From Acorus gramineus (taxonomy: Eukaryota > Streptophyta > Magnoliopsida > Acorales > Acoraceae): DNA of 64,000 nucleotides. Each line of letters opens with the position of its first letter. Positions within the stretch are counted from its first letter, which is position 1. Location of the stretch: the NCBI GenBank assembly GCA_030737835.1, contig JAUJYN010000012.1:10402729-10466728 (forward strand). Reading direction: 5' to 3'. Both the position numbers and the translations under genes were made by a program. Below the pieces are notes generated by a model. It searched no databases and was not told the origin of the DNA. It was given only the letters and a program-made list of their open reading frames with translations. Below are positions 23,501 to 35,779 of the stretch, piece after piece.

Positions 23501-26500
23501 CCAAACCACAAAGTATGCATGTAACATTACCATCATGTGCCCATTTCGATCTATTGACCTTGGTAAAGATCTTGTCAAGCGTGAGCTACATGAAACACCA
23601 AACCTTCAATAGAGCAAGGGCGACCCAAATAAGGCACTCGAATTGGATGGTGGGAATCCTATCAGAGGGTGCTTGTTGAGCTTTTTGTAGGTCTTCACCG
23701 TAATCCAAATCTAGGGGACAACTTCCACTTCACCGAATCTTCTTCTTCCAAATTCAAATCCATATGTTCAAGAAGTGAAGTTGACCCCTCTGCTTCAACA
23801 TTGTTGAAGCTTCAACACATCCAAGGAGACCAAATAATAGAATTGTCACAAATATGAAGAGTCACATATAAGGTTATTATAATCAAGCGCCACACTGAAA
23901 ATATCTTTCCAAAATTGAATTTCCACACCATTTCTGGGAGGAATTGAATCTCCTCTTTAATCTCCATAGCTATGTCAAAATGTCTTTCCAAACCTTCGAG
24001 AGAGCAACTCTAGGTTGGCGACTCAAAGAGAGCCTTGTAAATCCCGAATGATACTTCTCATGAATCACTCTCGATCAAAGAGATTCCAAATCAATGAGCA
24101 ATCTCCAAAGCATTTTCCCAAAAGAGCTTTGTTCATTTATTTTAAGATTGAGGACTCACATGCCACTTGCTTTTTGGCACGACAAATAGCATCCCATTTA
24201 GCAAGACAATTTCAGCATTTCAAAGAATGATTTATTACATTTTAAGTTTACTTCACTACAGTGGGTCAAACTGGCTCTCTGATCGACAGAAATTCTATAT
24301 ACAGAGCTTTCCATGCTGGGATTTGGACCAAGTTTTAGTGGACTGGCTCTTGTTCCAATCAGCTTAGCATTAAAGAGCTGTTCTGAACCAATCAGACCTG
24401 GAAAATATGACGCTTAACTATCATGCTCCCTTTTCATCACTTTCAGAATCCATAGGAAAACTATAAAACAATAAAGAGATAAATTAATTCTAAGAACCAA
24501 CTGGATCAAGTTTTTATCTGAGCTAGAAAAGATCAAAACTGACACAATACAATCATCGATATGATGTCGATCATGCCAAACTAGAATCAAATTGAAGAGT
24601 TTGCAACCCTAATTTGTGGACTGCCACAACTTGATAAGGTAGGAAAAGGATGATAAACAGGAATTCCCCAGTTTAACAGATTTGAAATAAAATCACAAGG
24701 ATTAGAAGCAAGCAGCATACCAGATACGGAAAAAAATAAACTACGAGTGATCCTCACAACATGAAGGATCCAAGCAGAAAAGGAGAACAAGGAAATTTCA
24801 TTGTTTATGCAGTAACTTGCAGTTTAAACTCATGCAACAGAGATGCGATTGCTTGATTTCCAACTTGCAAAAAATATATGAGCTAGTAGTCAGGATGGGT
24901 GGGTGAGCAAGTTTTGGTGTGGGCTGAAGGGTCACGGAGCATGGGAGATACCTTTGAGGTGGAATTTTGAAGACTGAGAGGCTGATGAGTACCAGCTGCT
25001 TCTGGCAGACCTGTAAGGTGGTGTGGATTAGGCCGGAAGTTAAGGATGTTATGATCTGATCCTCATGGCCTAGCAAGGCTTTCTTTGTGAAGCAAGGCTA
25101 TGTTTGATTGAGGTTAGACAAGATGACAGCATGAACAAAAAGATGAAGGCCACAGAAATTTGGAGCATCCAAAGCCCCCTCAAGTTTCAAAGGTTCCTTT
25201 GGCTCATGTATCAAGACAAAATCTTCACAAAGGCATGTGGGCCCAAGGAGAGGCAGCAGCTAGTGTGTTGTGCAATGGGGAATCAGAAATGACAGTTCAC
25301 CTCTTCTGTGAATGTCCTATGACAAGAGCATTTTGGGCTCTGTTCTGCAGTTCTATGAGTTTTAGTGGGGATCCTGCCAACCTCAAGCAGCGCGGGGAAG
25401 AGGGTTAAACCTAAGGGGGGTTGAAGCAAGAAAGCTAAAATCTCTTAATCTTTGGTCAAGGCAGTTGTTTGGACCATTTGGCTTTCTCAGGATCCAGCAA
25501 TTTTGAAAGGAGCCTCACTAATCTTTGAAACATTTGGGAGGCTTTAGAAATATTCATAAGGGAGTGGGGTGTGTACACTGCTAGAGTGTCGAAAGTGGAT
25601 TTTGTTAACGGGTGATTGTATATTGAGAATTGAGATTGTGTGTGATTTATCTGATATGAGCAATAGTTATCTATACTACTGCCAAGGCTAGGGTGTAGAG
25701 GCGTTGATCTTGTATTTGACAATGCTGTCCGATTTCATTTATGAATTGCGATAGCTTATCAACCTTTTTTCAAAAAAAAAAAAAAAGGAGAAAACAGGGC
25801 CCATTTAATTTTGATCTACATCCTATTTTGGGAGAAAAGGTAGGAACCCTATCACCAAAATTTATTAGGTCATTAATGGGGTCCTTGATTGACATTCATC
25901 TGTAACGTGAAGAGACAAATTGCCAAAATAAAAATTTTAAAAAAAAATGTCCTAAGGACATACATGTTTTGTAACATTTGTGTAATCAAATGGTGCAATA
26001 TGTTCAAAATAACACAAAAAACCTGAACATAAAAACAATATTGACAAATTTATGCATCAGGAATGTGTCAATACAAGCTTCTATATTAGTATATATATGT
26101 ATAAAACATAAAGATTAATTGTGTGTGTTTGAATATGCACCTCTGAACATCCACGGCTGATAGCTTCAATCCCAACTGAGCCAGTGCCACTATACAAATC
26201 TAACCATCGTCCTTGTCTCAAAAAAGCAGGACTACCACCAGCCACCTGAGGATAACTAAGAACGAACATTATAGATTTCACAGTAGCTGATATACACGTG
26301 CTACAATACTAGCCATGTAAACAGAAACAACTGCAGCTATCTCACAATACTGGTGCCAAGGGAAAATAAGTAGGAATTTCTATTTATATTTTAAGAATTG
26401 TCACCTTCAAATACTAAATTTTATTAGGATTACATTTACTCTAGTGGACATGGTACAGTGAGGCAATTGACTTCACCTGTAAGATACCAAAGGCTGCACC

Positions 26501-29500
26501 TTTCACAACCTCCATCATCGGACGCACATCCATGCCTTTTGGTGACAGTAACTTCTTTCTACGAGCTTTTCCTCCAAGTACCTACGAAAGAAAATATCAT
26601 AATATAATATATATATATATATAGTTAAAATGGACATAGAAGCTTGATAGGAAATAACAATGGAAAAATCATAAAGTTCTCTCTCCAAACCACAAGCAAT
26701 ATCAAACATTTGAAGCATTATAAACACTGCAAAGCCAAATTTACACAAGGAGACCTCTCCAAAAAAATTAAAAAGAAGAAAGAGTTTCAGTTTGAAAGGT
26801 AAAAACGTAACATAGAAATAGAATATGATCAAAGATATCTCACTGTTGATCGAAACATTGCTATAGAAATCAGCCAGTGAGAAAAGTTCACATATGGGCA
26901 TGAACTTAAAGGAAAACGATCGCTCATCAATGTGAAAACAATTAAGATATGACCTAAAAAAAAAAAAAAAATTCATCTAGTTAAAAATCCTAAAACACAA
27001 AGATCCCTTTGATAAGGTACATCCAGCCAAAAGGAAGCCCAGATTTTTTTTTTTTTTTTTTTTGATAAAATTTTATTAAAGTGAATGTTGCAGAACAACA
27101 GAAAACCATAAAAATATATACATATATAAAAAAAATCCCCATTGGAAGATATAGCTAGTGGTAGAGGAGACATCTACCAGAAGCCATTCTATTTCTTCAA
27201 ATACAAATTTGTCCCCTACAAATGTCACCCTTCTAGAAGGAAGCCCAGAGTTTAGATGTGAAAATGTTCATGTAGATGTGGATTGCAGCTTTCTCTCATT
27301 TCCAATATTCCTACTTGTTTCATTTCGTTTTCTTCTCAGTATAAGTCTTGCCAAAATATTTATACACCCCCTCCCTCCCTCCCTCTCTCTCTCCAAATTA
27401 CAAGCTACTCAACCATAGAGTGATCAGCTCTATATATTCATGTTCCTCTTCCCAAATAAATTTGCTCCAGGCCCTCAAATTGTTTACTACACAATCCCAT
27501 GCATTGCCCACATAGCATCATCTCTATGTAAATATTCTCTGCTTCCCCGAGAGCAAAACATTCCACTAAATTGAATTGGGAATAAGCTGGACAACATCTT
27601 AGAGATTTTTGTCCCCTTGTTCGCTGCATGATGTAGATCGACTACTAAGGCATGACCAACTAGGTTGGCATCCTTGAGAATTGAATTACAAAGGGAAAAA
27701 CTTGAGAAAAAGAAGAAAAAAGAATTTAAATTAGTTACAAACATAAACAAAAATTACAAAATTGTGAGATCTTAGAAGCTCCATCCGAAAAACCAACAAA
27801 GGCTAACAAATTCAATATCTAACTTTAGGCCTCAAAATCAAATATAACTCTAACAATTTAAGCAGCCAATCCTATATAATATGAACAACACAACCATCCT
27901 AAAAATCCTTATCCACATTTTATCCTAAGAACATACATTCATAATCAATCTAAACGACCTAATCCAGCTTTAACTACATGTTATTCTAAACAACCTATCA
28001 AACGTCTAAAACTACACTTCTCTCCCAGTGAGGGAATAAAATCTCTGATGGTTTACATGATAAATTGTCTCTTGATATAGATCGTCAGTCAGACTGCTTA
28101 GATAGAGAGATTAGATTTGCATCATCCACTCGCCCTCGAATTCAAATGATTGTGTTGTTAACCGTGCTTCATATGGTAGAATAAATTTGATGAACGAATA
28201 ATCTCATGCCTTGCTTTCATGCTCCATATCACCCTCAACCCCATCATAAAACAAGGTGCGTCAATGTATTAGATATAGTGGTTCATACACAGCTTTGCAT
28301 ATATCGTCAAACTAAGTCAATGATAATAAGAGCTCTAAATGTGATCTAGTCTGCAGAGACTCGGAAAAAATATCACACAAAACCTTGCAAAGTCAATATT
28401 ACCACGCAAATTTACAAAGCAGGGCTCTCCTATATAGAACATCATTCTGGAATGCATTGTCGTGATGGGATCTTCCGTGTTAGGGACATGAAGATCCTTC
28501 TAACATGGAAGATCCTTTGAGTGGGCCAATCAGAATACATTACATAGGTGGTGCAAAACACAAGTTGTGCATGCATGTTTTTTTTTTTGATAAATATCAG
28601 TAAAAGTGATGGCAATCTCCTTGAAAGCGGTTTTTTATCACAGATAGACATCCTTTTGTTAGATCGCGCGGGGATCCTGTGTGTGATGATCCGAACTCTA
28701 CGTTGTCAGCGAAGTTGCCCTACTCTCAACCTCAACGTACCCCTTGGCAGAAAGGGGTAGCTCTTGCGTAGGCGATCTTGGGTAGAGTCTTTCAGGGGGG
28801 TCACTTCTGATCTCTTTCGGGGGGGGGGGGGTGTCACTTCTGATCCAGGTTTAGGGGCTGGCTCTTGTGTAGGTGATCTTGGGTAGAGTCCTCTTCTACC
28901 GGGATCGTTTTTCTCGCTCTTTATACTTTTGATTTTTTCCTTTCTGTATTGTGTTCTCCCCTTTCTTACATTCTTATATAGTAAATGGGTGAAAGCCTAC
29001 CGTTTCCGTCAAACAAAAAAAAAAGTACTCCTTGGCATGATAAAAGTCATTGTCGACGTCACATCACTCCACCATATGATATACCCATTTAGAGAGGTCC
29101 TCGATACTCATACTCCAGTATGATCCAAGTCAAATCGAAGATCCTACCTCTTAGGCACGCCCGTTGCTCCTTCTATGAGAATATCCTATGGAGTATGTTG
29201 AGTTGGATAATAAAATTCAATCAAGTCCTTTCAAAATTACTGAAAATTCATATGCAAAGAGTGAATTTGACGATCAGCATCACAAGCAGTTCATAATGAA
29301 AATAAAACTCCAAGAGAAATATGGTTAGAAACATCATCTAGTCTACGCAAGTAGAAACAGGCATCGCATCTACTTCATTTTATCAATATCAAGTAATCAA
29401 CAAAAGGACAAAGCTTTCAAAACTAATGAACCAACCTTTTTATTTTTTTTGAGAATTGGTGCACCCCATGCACAATGGGGTTTGATCCTGTGACCTTTTT

Positions 29501-30474
29501 TTGAGAGACAAGGGTACTAACCAGCTATCCAAAGCTCGGTTTACAAATTAAATTTCGTTTCTAATTTGAAAAATAACCAATGAACCAACCTTACCAACTA
29601 CAAGATAACAATCTTAAAATTCATGATTATGAACCCCTGAGCTACACGACCATCAATGCACAATTAAAGCACTTTTTTTTGTTAGGTAAGCACCGAAACT
29701 CGAACACTGGAACTTGTGGTTGCAAATTCTATTGCAACCATTGAGCTATGGATTGAAGCCCCCATGCACAAAGCACACATTCACATGAAACAAGCAAAAA
29801 TCCACTAAAAAAAAAAAAAGCTTCAGTCATAATATCACTGCTCCACATGAAACTGATCACATTGAATTCCCACTTACTCAAAAACAAGCTCCTTACTACA
29901 CTCTCATCATAGCAGCATGTGATTAAAAACCCACCATTCTCTCAACAATGAAAGAGAGTTCCCATACCTGAAGCAATTTGTGTGTCGTTCGAGGCGCCTT
30001 CGTCTCTTCCGGCAGTTGCTTCTCGACTTCCTCCCTTTTTCGCCTCGACTACAGATGACAACACCACCACCACCACTCATAAAACAAAATTGGAAAAGAA
30101 AAGAAAAGAAAAGGAAGGATTCAAAGGTTAAAACCTTCTTATCACGCCGAGGCTCGAGTTCGGACGGATCAATGCCATAACGTTCAAGAAGCAATTGAGT
30201 CTTTTCATCGATCACATATGCGTCTCTTCTTGAATCTGATCAAAATAGGATAAAATGAGATACCGATTTGTAATGGACGCACAGATGAAATAAACGGAGA
30301 GTGTGCAAGTGAGAGAGAGTCACTGGAAGAGGAGGCTTCGATGGATGGACGTCGAATTCTGGGGGGATTGGGAGAGGAGGTGGTAGAGAAAGGGAGAAGA
30401 GGAGATTTAGAAGGGTTGTTGAGGAGGAAGAGATGAGGGAAAACGAGGGAAGAGAGGGTTGATGAAGAAGCCAT
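20599..30474 (-). CDS. RSMD: Chloroplast RsmD-type 16S rRNA (guanine-N2) methyltransferase, nine exons
   Basis: Exons, minus strand: 30474-30324, 30235-30135, 30048-29968, 26581-26477, 26245-26141, 21684-21546, 21456-21341, 21238-21182, 20673-20599 (stop TAA 20601-20599). All junctions are GT-AG, phases agree, and the total is 930 bases or 309 residues, close to its Arabidopsis homologue (At3g28460). Exon 1 is Ser/Pro-rich like a plastid transit peptide. YVIDEKTQLLLERYG follows, then GGKARRKKLLSPKGMDVRP, then S-adenosylmethionine motif I DLYSGTGSVGIEAISRGC, the acidic FVEMDPW, catalytic motif IV as SVTPPY (bacterial RsmD has DPPY) and the end RRFGRTHLAVYGP. The family methylates one guanine in the small-subunit rRNA; the plant member is reported to act on chloroplast 16S rRNA. 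Introns 3 (3.4 kb) and 5 (4.5 kb) are full of retroposons. The donor of intron 1 (88 bases, GTGACT) is the least certain boundary. Confidence 0.93.
23270..24240 (-). mobile_element. Minus-strand LINE ORF2 fragment in methyltransferase intron 5
   Basis: The minus strand encodes the zf-RVT tail of a plant L1-type LINE, readable as KWAHDGNVTCILCG and then KMKDHLFFGC. It closely resembles KWAHDRDVNCLLCG in the LINE at 44200-47633. The reading frame is interrupted repeatedly. It shares the strand of the host gene. Confidence 0.7.
25080..25790 (+). mobile_element. LINE tail with poly-A in methyltransferase intron 5
   Basis: A diverged zf-RVT reading (SPLKFQRFLWLMYQDKI, then EMTVHLFCECPMTRAFWAL) is followed by non-coding sequence and an A-run of about 15 at 25772-25786. 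It lies antisense to the host gene and is 5'-truncated. Confidence 0.65.
27041..27690 (-). mobile_element. Minus-oriented retroposon with T-run in methyltransferase intron 3
   Basis: A T-run of about 21 at 27043-27063, read on the minus strand, is a poly-A tail. The minus strand upstream reads fragments such as HALVVDLHHAANKGTK that could be a decayed RNase H region, but the match is weak. A CCCT/CT microsatellite lies inside at 27366-27394. Confidence 0.45.
27770..28560. other. Intron 3 spacer, nothing recognised
   Basis: Part of methyltransferase intron 3. AT-rich sequence without coding signal, repeat family or RNA gene that I can identify. Confidence 0.4.
28570..29024 (+). mobile_element. 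Retroposon tail with internal duplication
   Basis: The right end reads GGGTGAAAGCCTACCGTTTC followed by an A-run at 29016-29025; a near-identical ending (GGTGAATGCCTACCATTTTC) closes the LINE tail at 52976. Inside, a block containing GATCTTGGGTAGAGTC occurs twice (about 28768 and 28876), as does GGTCACTTCTGATC, around a G-run at 28820-28831. Confidence 0.5.
29440..29545 (-). mobile_element. tRNA-like SINE fragment
   Basis: On the minus strand GGATAGCTGGTTAGTA resembles a tRNA A-box region and GGATCAAACCCC a B box, about 45 bases apart. It is short and worn. Confidence 0.35.
29670..29765 (-). mobile_element. tRNA-like SINE fragment
   Basis: The minus strand contains TAGCTCAATGG, an exact match to the polymerase III A-box consensus, and about 30 bases on GTTCGAGTTTC, close to a B box. 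The run TTTGTTAGGTAAG marks the other side. It does not fold as a full tRNA and has no anticodon arm I can assign, so I call it SINE-derived. Confidence 0.45.
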
Positions 30475-30669
30475 GACCGTTTAGAGATTTTGGTTTTCTT
30501 CTTTTTCTTTTTTTATCGTTCTTTTTGTAAGAGATCAGTTCGTTCTATTCGTGGACTTTGGATGGGGATATTGCCCGAGACTACCGAGAAATGTAATGGA
30601 TTGGACCGTTCACCGATCAGCCCGCGCTCTGTACAGTACTGACCCATGATTTTTTCATGGATATTTTCT

Positions 30670-30950
30670 AGAGTGCTGCTACACTAAGTGTTTTTTTTTT
30701 TTTTTAGTTTAAAACATAGATTTATATATTTCGTTATAGATTCAGTGAAGCATATACATCATAAAAAAAAAATTTACATTTATTAAAAATGGGTTCATTC
30801 AACTCAAAATGAAGCAATATGGACTTTTATCAAAGCGTTTACTTTATTAGATAATGTTTATTATTTTTAAAATAATGAAAACATGTGAGGTCTGAGTTTT
30901 GGTTGGTGAATGTAACTGAGTGTATCATTTTTCTATCTTTTAAGGAAAAT
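30670..30950. mobile_element. MITE, copy 1 of a three-copy local family
   Basis: Begins AGTGCTGCTACACT and ends GAGTGTATCATTTT; the outer bases form an imperfect inverted repeat around TACACT. The interior (GGACTTTTATCAAAGCG, GAGGTCTGAGTTTTGGTT) recurs at 32437-32715 in the same orientation and at about 31265-31437 inverted. It lies just upstream of the methyltransferase start. Confidence 0.6.
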
Positions 30951-31264
30951 GTTGGACTTGTGTTTGTGTATGGTAAAAAGTGAAGGAAAGTGAGGAAAAG
31001 TAAAAAAAATTGTTTTGACAGTTTAAAAAACTAGTATTTGTGTTAAACAAGGAGAAAAAAAATTAATCATTTTTCCTCTCTTAGTTTGTCTAATTATGAA
31101 CGACAGAAAAAAAAATAGGAGAATTTGAGAGAAAGTGATGAAAAATTATTTTACTGCTTTATACCACATACACAAACACCATGAAAATTAATCAAAAGAA
31201 AATTATTTTATTTTTCACTATTTTTCCTTTGACCCGGATTCCTCACTTTCTTTCATTTACCCTT

Positions 31265-31437
31265 TCCAATTCGTGCAAAAACTCAGTTACTTTTACCAAC
31301 AAAAACTCAGATCACACATGTTTTCATTTTTTTTTTTTTAAATAAACATCATTTAATGAGTTATATGTTTTGATAGAAAAAAGGTGTATATCGCTATCTT
31401 TCAAATTGAATGAACCTATTTTAGTAAGTGTAAAAAG
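31265..31437. mobile_element. MITE, inverted partial copy of the same family
   Basis: The reverse complement carries the same order of motifs (AACATGTG then TGAGTTTTTGTTGGTAAAAG) as the copies on either side, so the three copies together can form long stem-loops in an RNA covering the region. Confidence 0.5.
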
Positions 31438-32040
31438 GCCATCTCAAGCCTTTACTTAAACTTATACCCAAATTTCACTTAAAATTTAAGTAAGAGCCTG
31501 ATTTTGAAGTGATGTGTCTTTAACCATCACTTTGTGTTTTACTCAATCTTTAAAAAAATCCACATTTTCTTTTAATTATTTCCTATAAACATTTTCAAAG
31601 TCTTTTCTCCAAACATTTTTACTACTCAATTTTTCTTCCCTTCAGGATATTTAAATTTAAAAAAAATTATCATCCAATTTTTTGAAAAAAAAAAAAGTAA
31701 AAATAATTCTTTTTTTATTGGAGTAAAAATAAGAAGTTCAAAAACAAATATAAAGACTTAAGAAAGAAGATCACTTTCATTTTATTTTTTTTAGATTTCA
31801 AGAGAATGTAGAGTTAAAGGAAGAAAAAAAATGTCACATTGGAAGAAAATGTGGAGATAAAAGAAAAAAAAATATGTTAAAAATTTGGGTAAAGATTTTA
31901 GTCTCCTTTGATTTTGATAAAAATTTGAATGAAAGCTTGATTTGGTATGGGTAAGGATAAATGGTTGGAGAGGATTTTGAATGACTTTTACTCAAATAAA
32001 TTTGAGTAAAGGTTTGGGTATAGAATTGAAAATACTCTAA
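31438..32040. mobile_element. Harbinger/Tourist-like MITE
   Basis: The left end GGCCATCTCAAGCCTTTACT with CTTATACCCAAATTT is mirrored at the right end by AAATTTGAGTAAAGG and GGGTATAG. GGCCATCTC-type ends are common in Tourist-like elements. Exact ends and target duplication are not clear. Confidence 0.4.
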
Positions 32041-32436
32041 AAAAATATTTAACAAGGTATATACATCATCTAACAAGATAATACTTCACTGAATTTTTAA
32101 CAAAGTATATAAAATTGTATTTTGGATTATAAAAATAAACTAAAAAAACTGAATATGAAATGGAGGCTTTAAAAGAATATTACTTAATACAAAACAAAAT
32201 CTCGGTTAAAATGCATATTAAATGTATGCATACATATAGGCAATTACTTTGGTTATTTTGAATAAAATCAAAAAGCTCATGCCTTCCCATCGACGAAAAA
32301 AAAAAAGCATGCATATGCATTTTATCATTAATATAAAATTAAAAATTTCAATGATTTATTTAGGAGTCCTAGCCCATTGAGAAGCTTCAATAGGTGTTAT
32401 TACCCCTTTTGGTTCTCTGTCTGACTTTTTAAAAAG

Positions 32437-32715
32437 AGTGCTGCTACACTCTTTTTTTTCTCAGTCCAAAACACAGACCTATATACATCATTACGGATGC
32501 AGTGAGGCATATACTTCGTTAGATGGTGTATATACATTACTAAATTTTTTCTTGCACTTACTAAAAATGGATTCATTCAACTCAAAATGAAACGATATGG
32601 ACTTTTATTAAAGCATTTACTTTATTAGATAATGTTTATTATTTAAAAAAAAAATATGAGGTCTGAGTTTTGGTTAGTGAATATAACTCAGTGTATCATT
32701 TTCTTTTTAAAAAGG
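32437..32715. mobile_element. MITE, copy 3 of the local family
   Basis: Direct-orientation copy of 30670-30950, starting AGTGCTGCTACACTC and ending CAGTGTATCATTTTC, roughly 80 percent alike by eye. Confidence 0.6.
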
Positions 32716-32814
32716 TAAAACAATACAACTATTTTTTAATTTTTCACTCCAATACAACACTCCCTCATTAATCGTCATTATGTAACCGCATGTCAATACA
32801 ACTAGGCATGTTAA

Positions 32815-32960
32815 CGGGTCGCGGGTCGACCCAGACCCGACCGGATAAAAAGCGTCAAATACCCGACCCGAAGGACCTGAAACCCGATATGAATCTGACC
32901 CGAAGGACCCGATCATTCAAACATGACAGGTCTGGATTTAACCCAACCCAATCCTATGGA
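32815..32960. repeat. Degenerate CCCGACCCGA repeat
   Basis: Repeated short motifs of the GACCCGAAGGACC and ACCCGACCCG type, GC-rich in an AT-rich surrounding. Such sequence is a known dispersed plant repeat, possibly part of a non-autonomous transposon. Confidence 0.45.
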
Positions 32961-32989
32961 TCCGTTGGACTCAATACTACTAGTAGCTA

Positions 32990-35120
32990 ACCCTTCTCTT
33001 TTATTTTTTGAGCGTAGATACACGCAGTCCTTTTTGCAGCCCGTTTTGCAGCCCCATGCGCTATGATAACGTAATATATACTGCACTATCATAGTGTATG
33101 AGTCCTATCATAGTATGATAATGTAATACTTTGATCAGATTTTGATTTTTTATTCTCTTTTCACTAAATATTTTTCTAGCATAATTTGAATCTTCTATAA
33201 TCCTCTTGATTCTCCTTCATATCTTTAAATATTTTATAGAATATCTTGCATTGATAATCATCATTTATCTCAATTACCTGTAATAACATATAAATTCTGA
33301 ATATTAGTCATTATTACAAATTAAATTAGGAAATAGAAAACTAAACCAAAATGATTAAATGTGCAAATAATATGCTTATCAGCCTTCAAACACTCTTCAC
33401 CTAAACTTTTCTCGCTAGTTGGGTGACTTCATTCCCATTGCTTTGGTCTGATTGCTAATAGGTTGGGTAGTTTCGACCTTCATTATGTCACCCTGAACAG
33501 GAATTGTCTAGAGCTGTGCATAGGAAGGAATCAAACCCCCATTATTTAGATGTTGGGTAGCCCCGGCTAGCTGGGCTATAACCTGACAAAATTTTGAGCA
33601 AAGAGAGGTAGCTCTAGTGGCCTTCGTCTTCTACTTCTCCTTATCTTTTCCTATATTGCTGCCCAGACTTTTCAATTTGGGAAAGGGTACCCTCTACTTC
33701 AAAGTAAAAGGGAGAGTAAGAGAGTATATCCCTCCAAAAAGGAAAGGAGTGGAATTCACATGTTGATTGGAAACCCTCAACCTTCTTTTTTTTCACTGGC
33801 TTTAGAAACCCCAGGATCAAAGCCCAACTCTTGAAGGGGTGAGCTTTTGCTTTCTTGATTTCGGTTGTATTGACAACCACCCCTTTCTATAGCATGTTAT
33901 TCTATTTTTTTGAGGGACAATGAAAAAATTCTTAAAAGAAAGAAGAAAACAGATGCTAGATAGAGGCAATAAAGGAACAAGAAAAGAAGAAACCGATGGG
34001 ACCAATCCTCTTCTCATAAGGGACTAATAAATTGTGTTTTTCATCCTCTCTGAACTCCCATTATCTAGAGAAGACTGCCATCTCTTGCTCCCAATCCTCA
34101 TTAGAGTATGGGAGATTCCCAAGGAAGGTTTTTGCCTTGCTCCAGAGCATGGGATAATTATTCTCCATTTTATCATGAATGGTATAAATCAAATGAAACT
34201 TGTTCAATCCTAGCTTCGTCCTTGCCGTCTAGTTCAATGCCATGAAGCACATGATCACTTGAAAAAGATTTGGGACACTAATCAGTTTCAAGTTTGAAAT
34301 GGTTAGGGGCTTGATGAAAAAGGGGATGGAAAAGAAGCTTGACTTCTTAGGTGGTAGATTGGGATGGTGTGATCTCATCAGACTTAAGGATATCTGAATT
34401 AGGGGGATACATCCCCGATGTGGGCATTATTAGGGATTTTGTATCCCTCCACAGTCTAAAGAGCTTTGTAGTCATTAGATGTGTTGGAGACAATGGAGGC
34501 AAGCAAAAAGGAGGAGTTGAAAACAACATAGTAGAGAGAGAAGGAGATAGATCCTTTAAGTCTCACTCTCTTAGATCATACTCAATTTGTAAGCATAAGA
34601 TGATGGTAAACCTCAACCACAAAAATTCTTCAATTAGTGAGGGAACATCCCCTTTGAGGAATTCGCCATGATGAAATGCATCTTCTATGGCCTCGAATCA
34701 TCAATCAAGTTGGATTTGTTGCAATCATGGCCTAAAAAAAATTGATCAAATCAAGATAGGAAAAGATGCTACGTCTCAAGCTGCCTTCTTTCATCATCCA
34801 ACTTTTTCTCCGACGACCAGTTGTCAATGTCACACAACATTCATTTCTCCGGCGATCATCCGTCATTTTTTATCCGCTCTTCAGCACCCCAAAAGTTTGT
34901 TCCTTAACACAACATTTTTATAATATAAAATCTAAAATTTTACTTTCTAATATATTAAAAAGTGATTATTTTAATAATTTATGTGAATGAAACTCTACGA
35001 ATCATGATTCAACAAATTTCTGTATGATAATTAAATTAAAACATAAAATAATAAAACATTACAACTATTTGTTTGTATGAGAACGTACCCAATTGAGCCA
35101 CCTCTTCTTTTTTACGATTA
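32990..35120. other. Intergenic region without supported gene
   Basis: Several short open frames occur, some with uneven codon use that may be remains of a transposon protein (for example the minus strand at 33641-33880), but I recognise no domain. Short direct repeats of ATCATAGTATGATA type occur near 33085-33125. Confidence 0.35.
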
Positions 35121-35779
35121 CACAAAGGCTGCATTTGGAAACGCGTTTGAGCGTATTTTTACTTTTTAAAAAAGCAAAAGTGCAAATGTATTTTCAAACA
35201 TCTTTGGAAAAAATAATTTAATTAAAAAGTTTGTTACAGCTCTTTATACAAAAAGTATGCTTTTTAAAAATCAAAGGAAGTGAGCTTCTTAAGAATCGAG
35301 TTCTACTTATAGAGATCATCGGTTCTGCTGGAACCAGATGATGCCATGTGTCAGTTGATCAACGGATATGATAATATTAACTACATCTGAGCATTTGGGA
35401 TATCCGAATGATAACACCCTCAATAACACCTGGTGCCGATCATAACGTCTAGACTTTATTCAGTTCGAACGTTATGAGCACATGAATGGTCTAGTGATAA
35501 AAGGGGAATGTCAAGAGGTACGATTTCTAAGTCCAACATTCTTATCACTAAAATATCATCCCAACTTGGTCGTCGGTCTATTTTTTATAGGAAACACTCC
35601 ACCCTCGTCCAGCCCGACGATGACTAATCAGAAAGGTGATCTCCCCGATCGTGGAGGCAACAACCACCATAAATCAACATATCATTTTGACATTCAAAAG
35701 TTCCCCTCCACACTACTTTATTAAAAATCATATTTTTCTAACGCATTTTCACACCTAGCGCAATCTATTATGAAATTTG

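Noticed and set aside
29670-29765. tRNA gene
   Set aside because: A-box and partial B-box are present, but no acceptor stem or anticodon arm can be drawn; it fits a SINE remnant.
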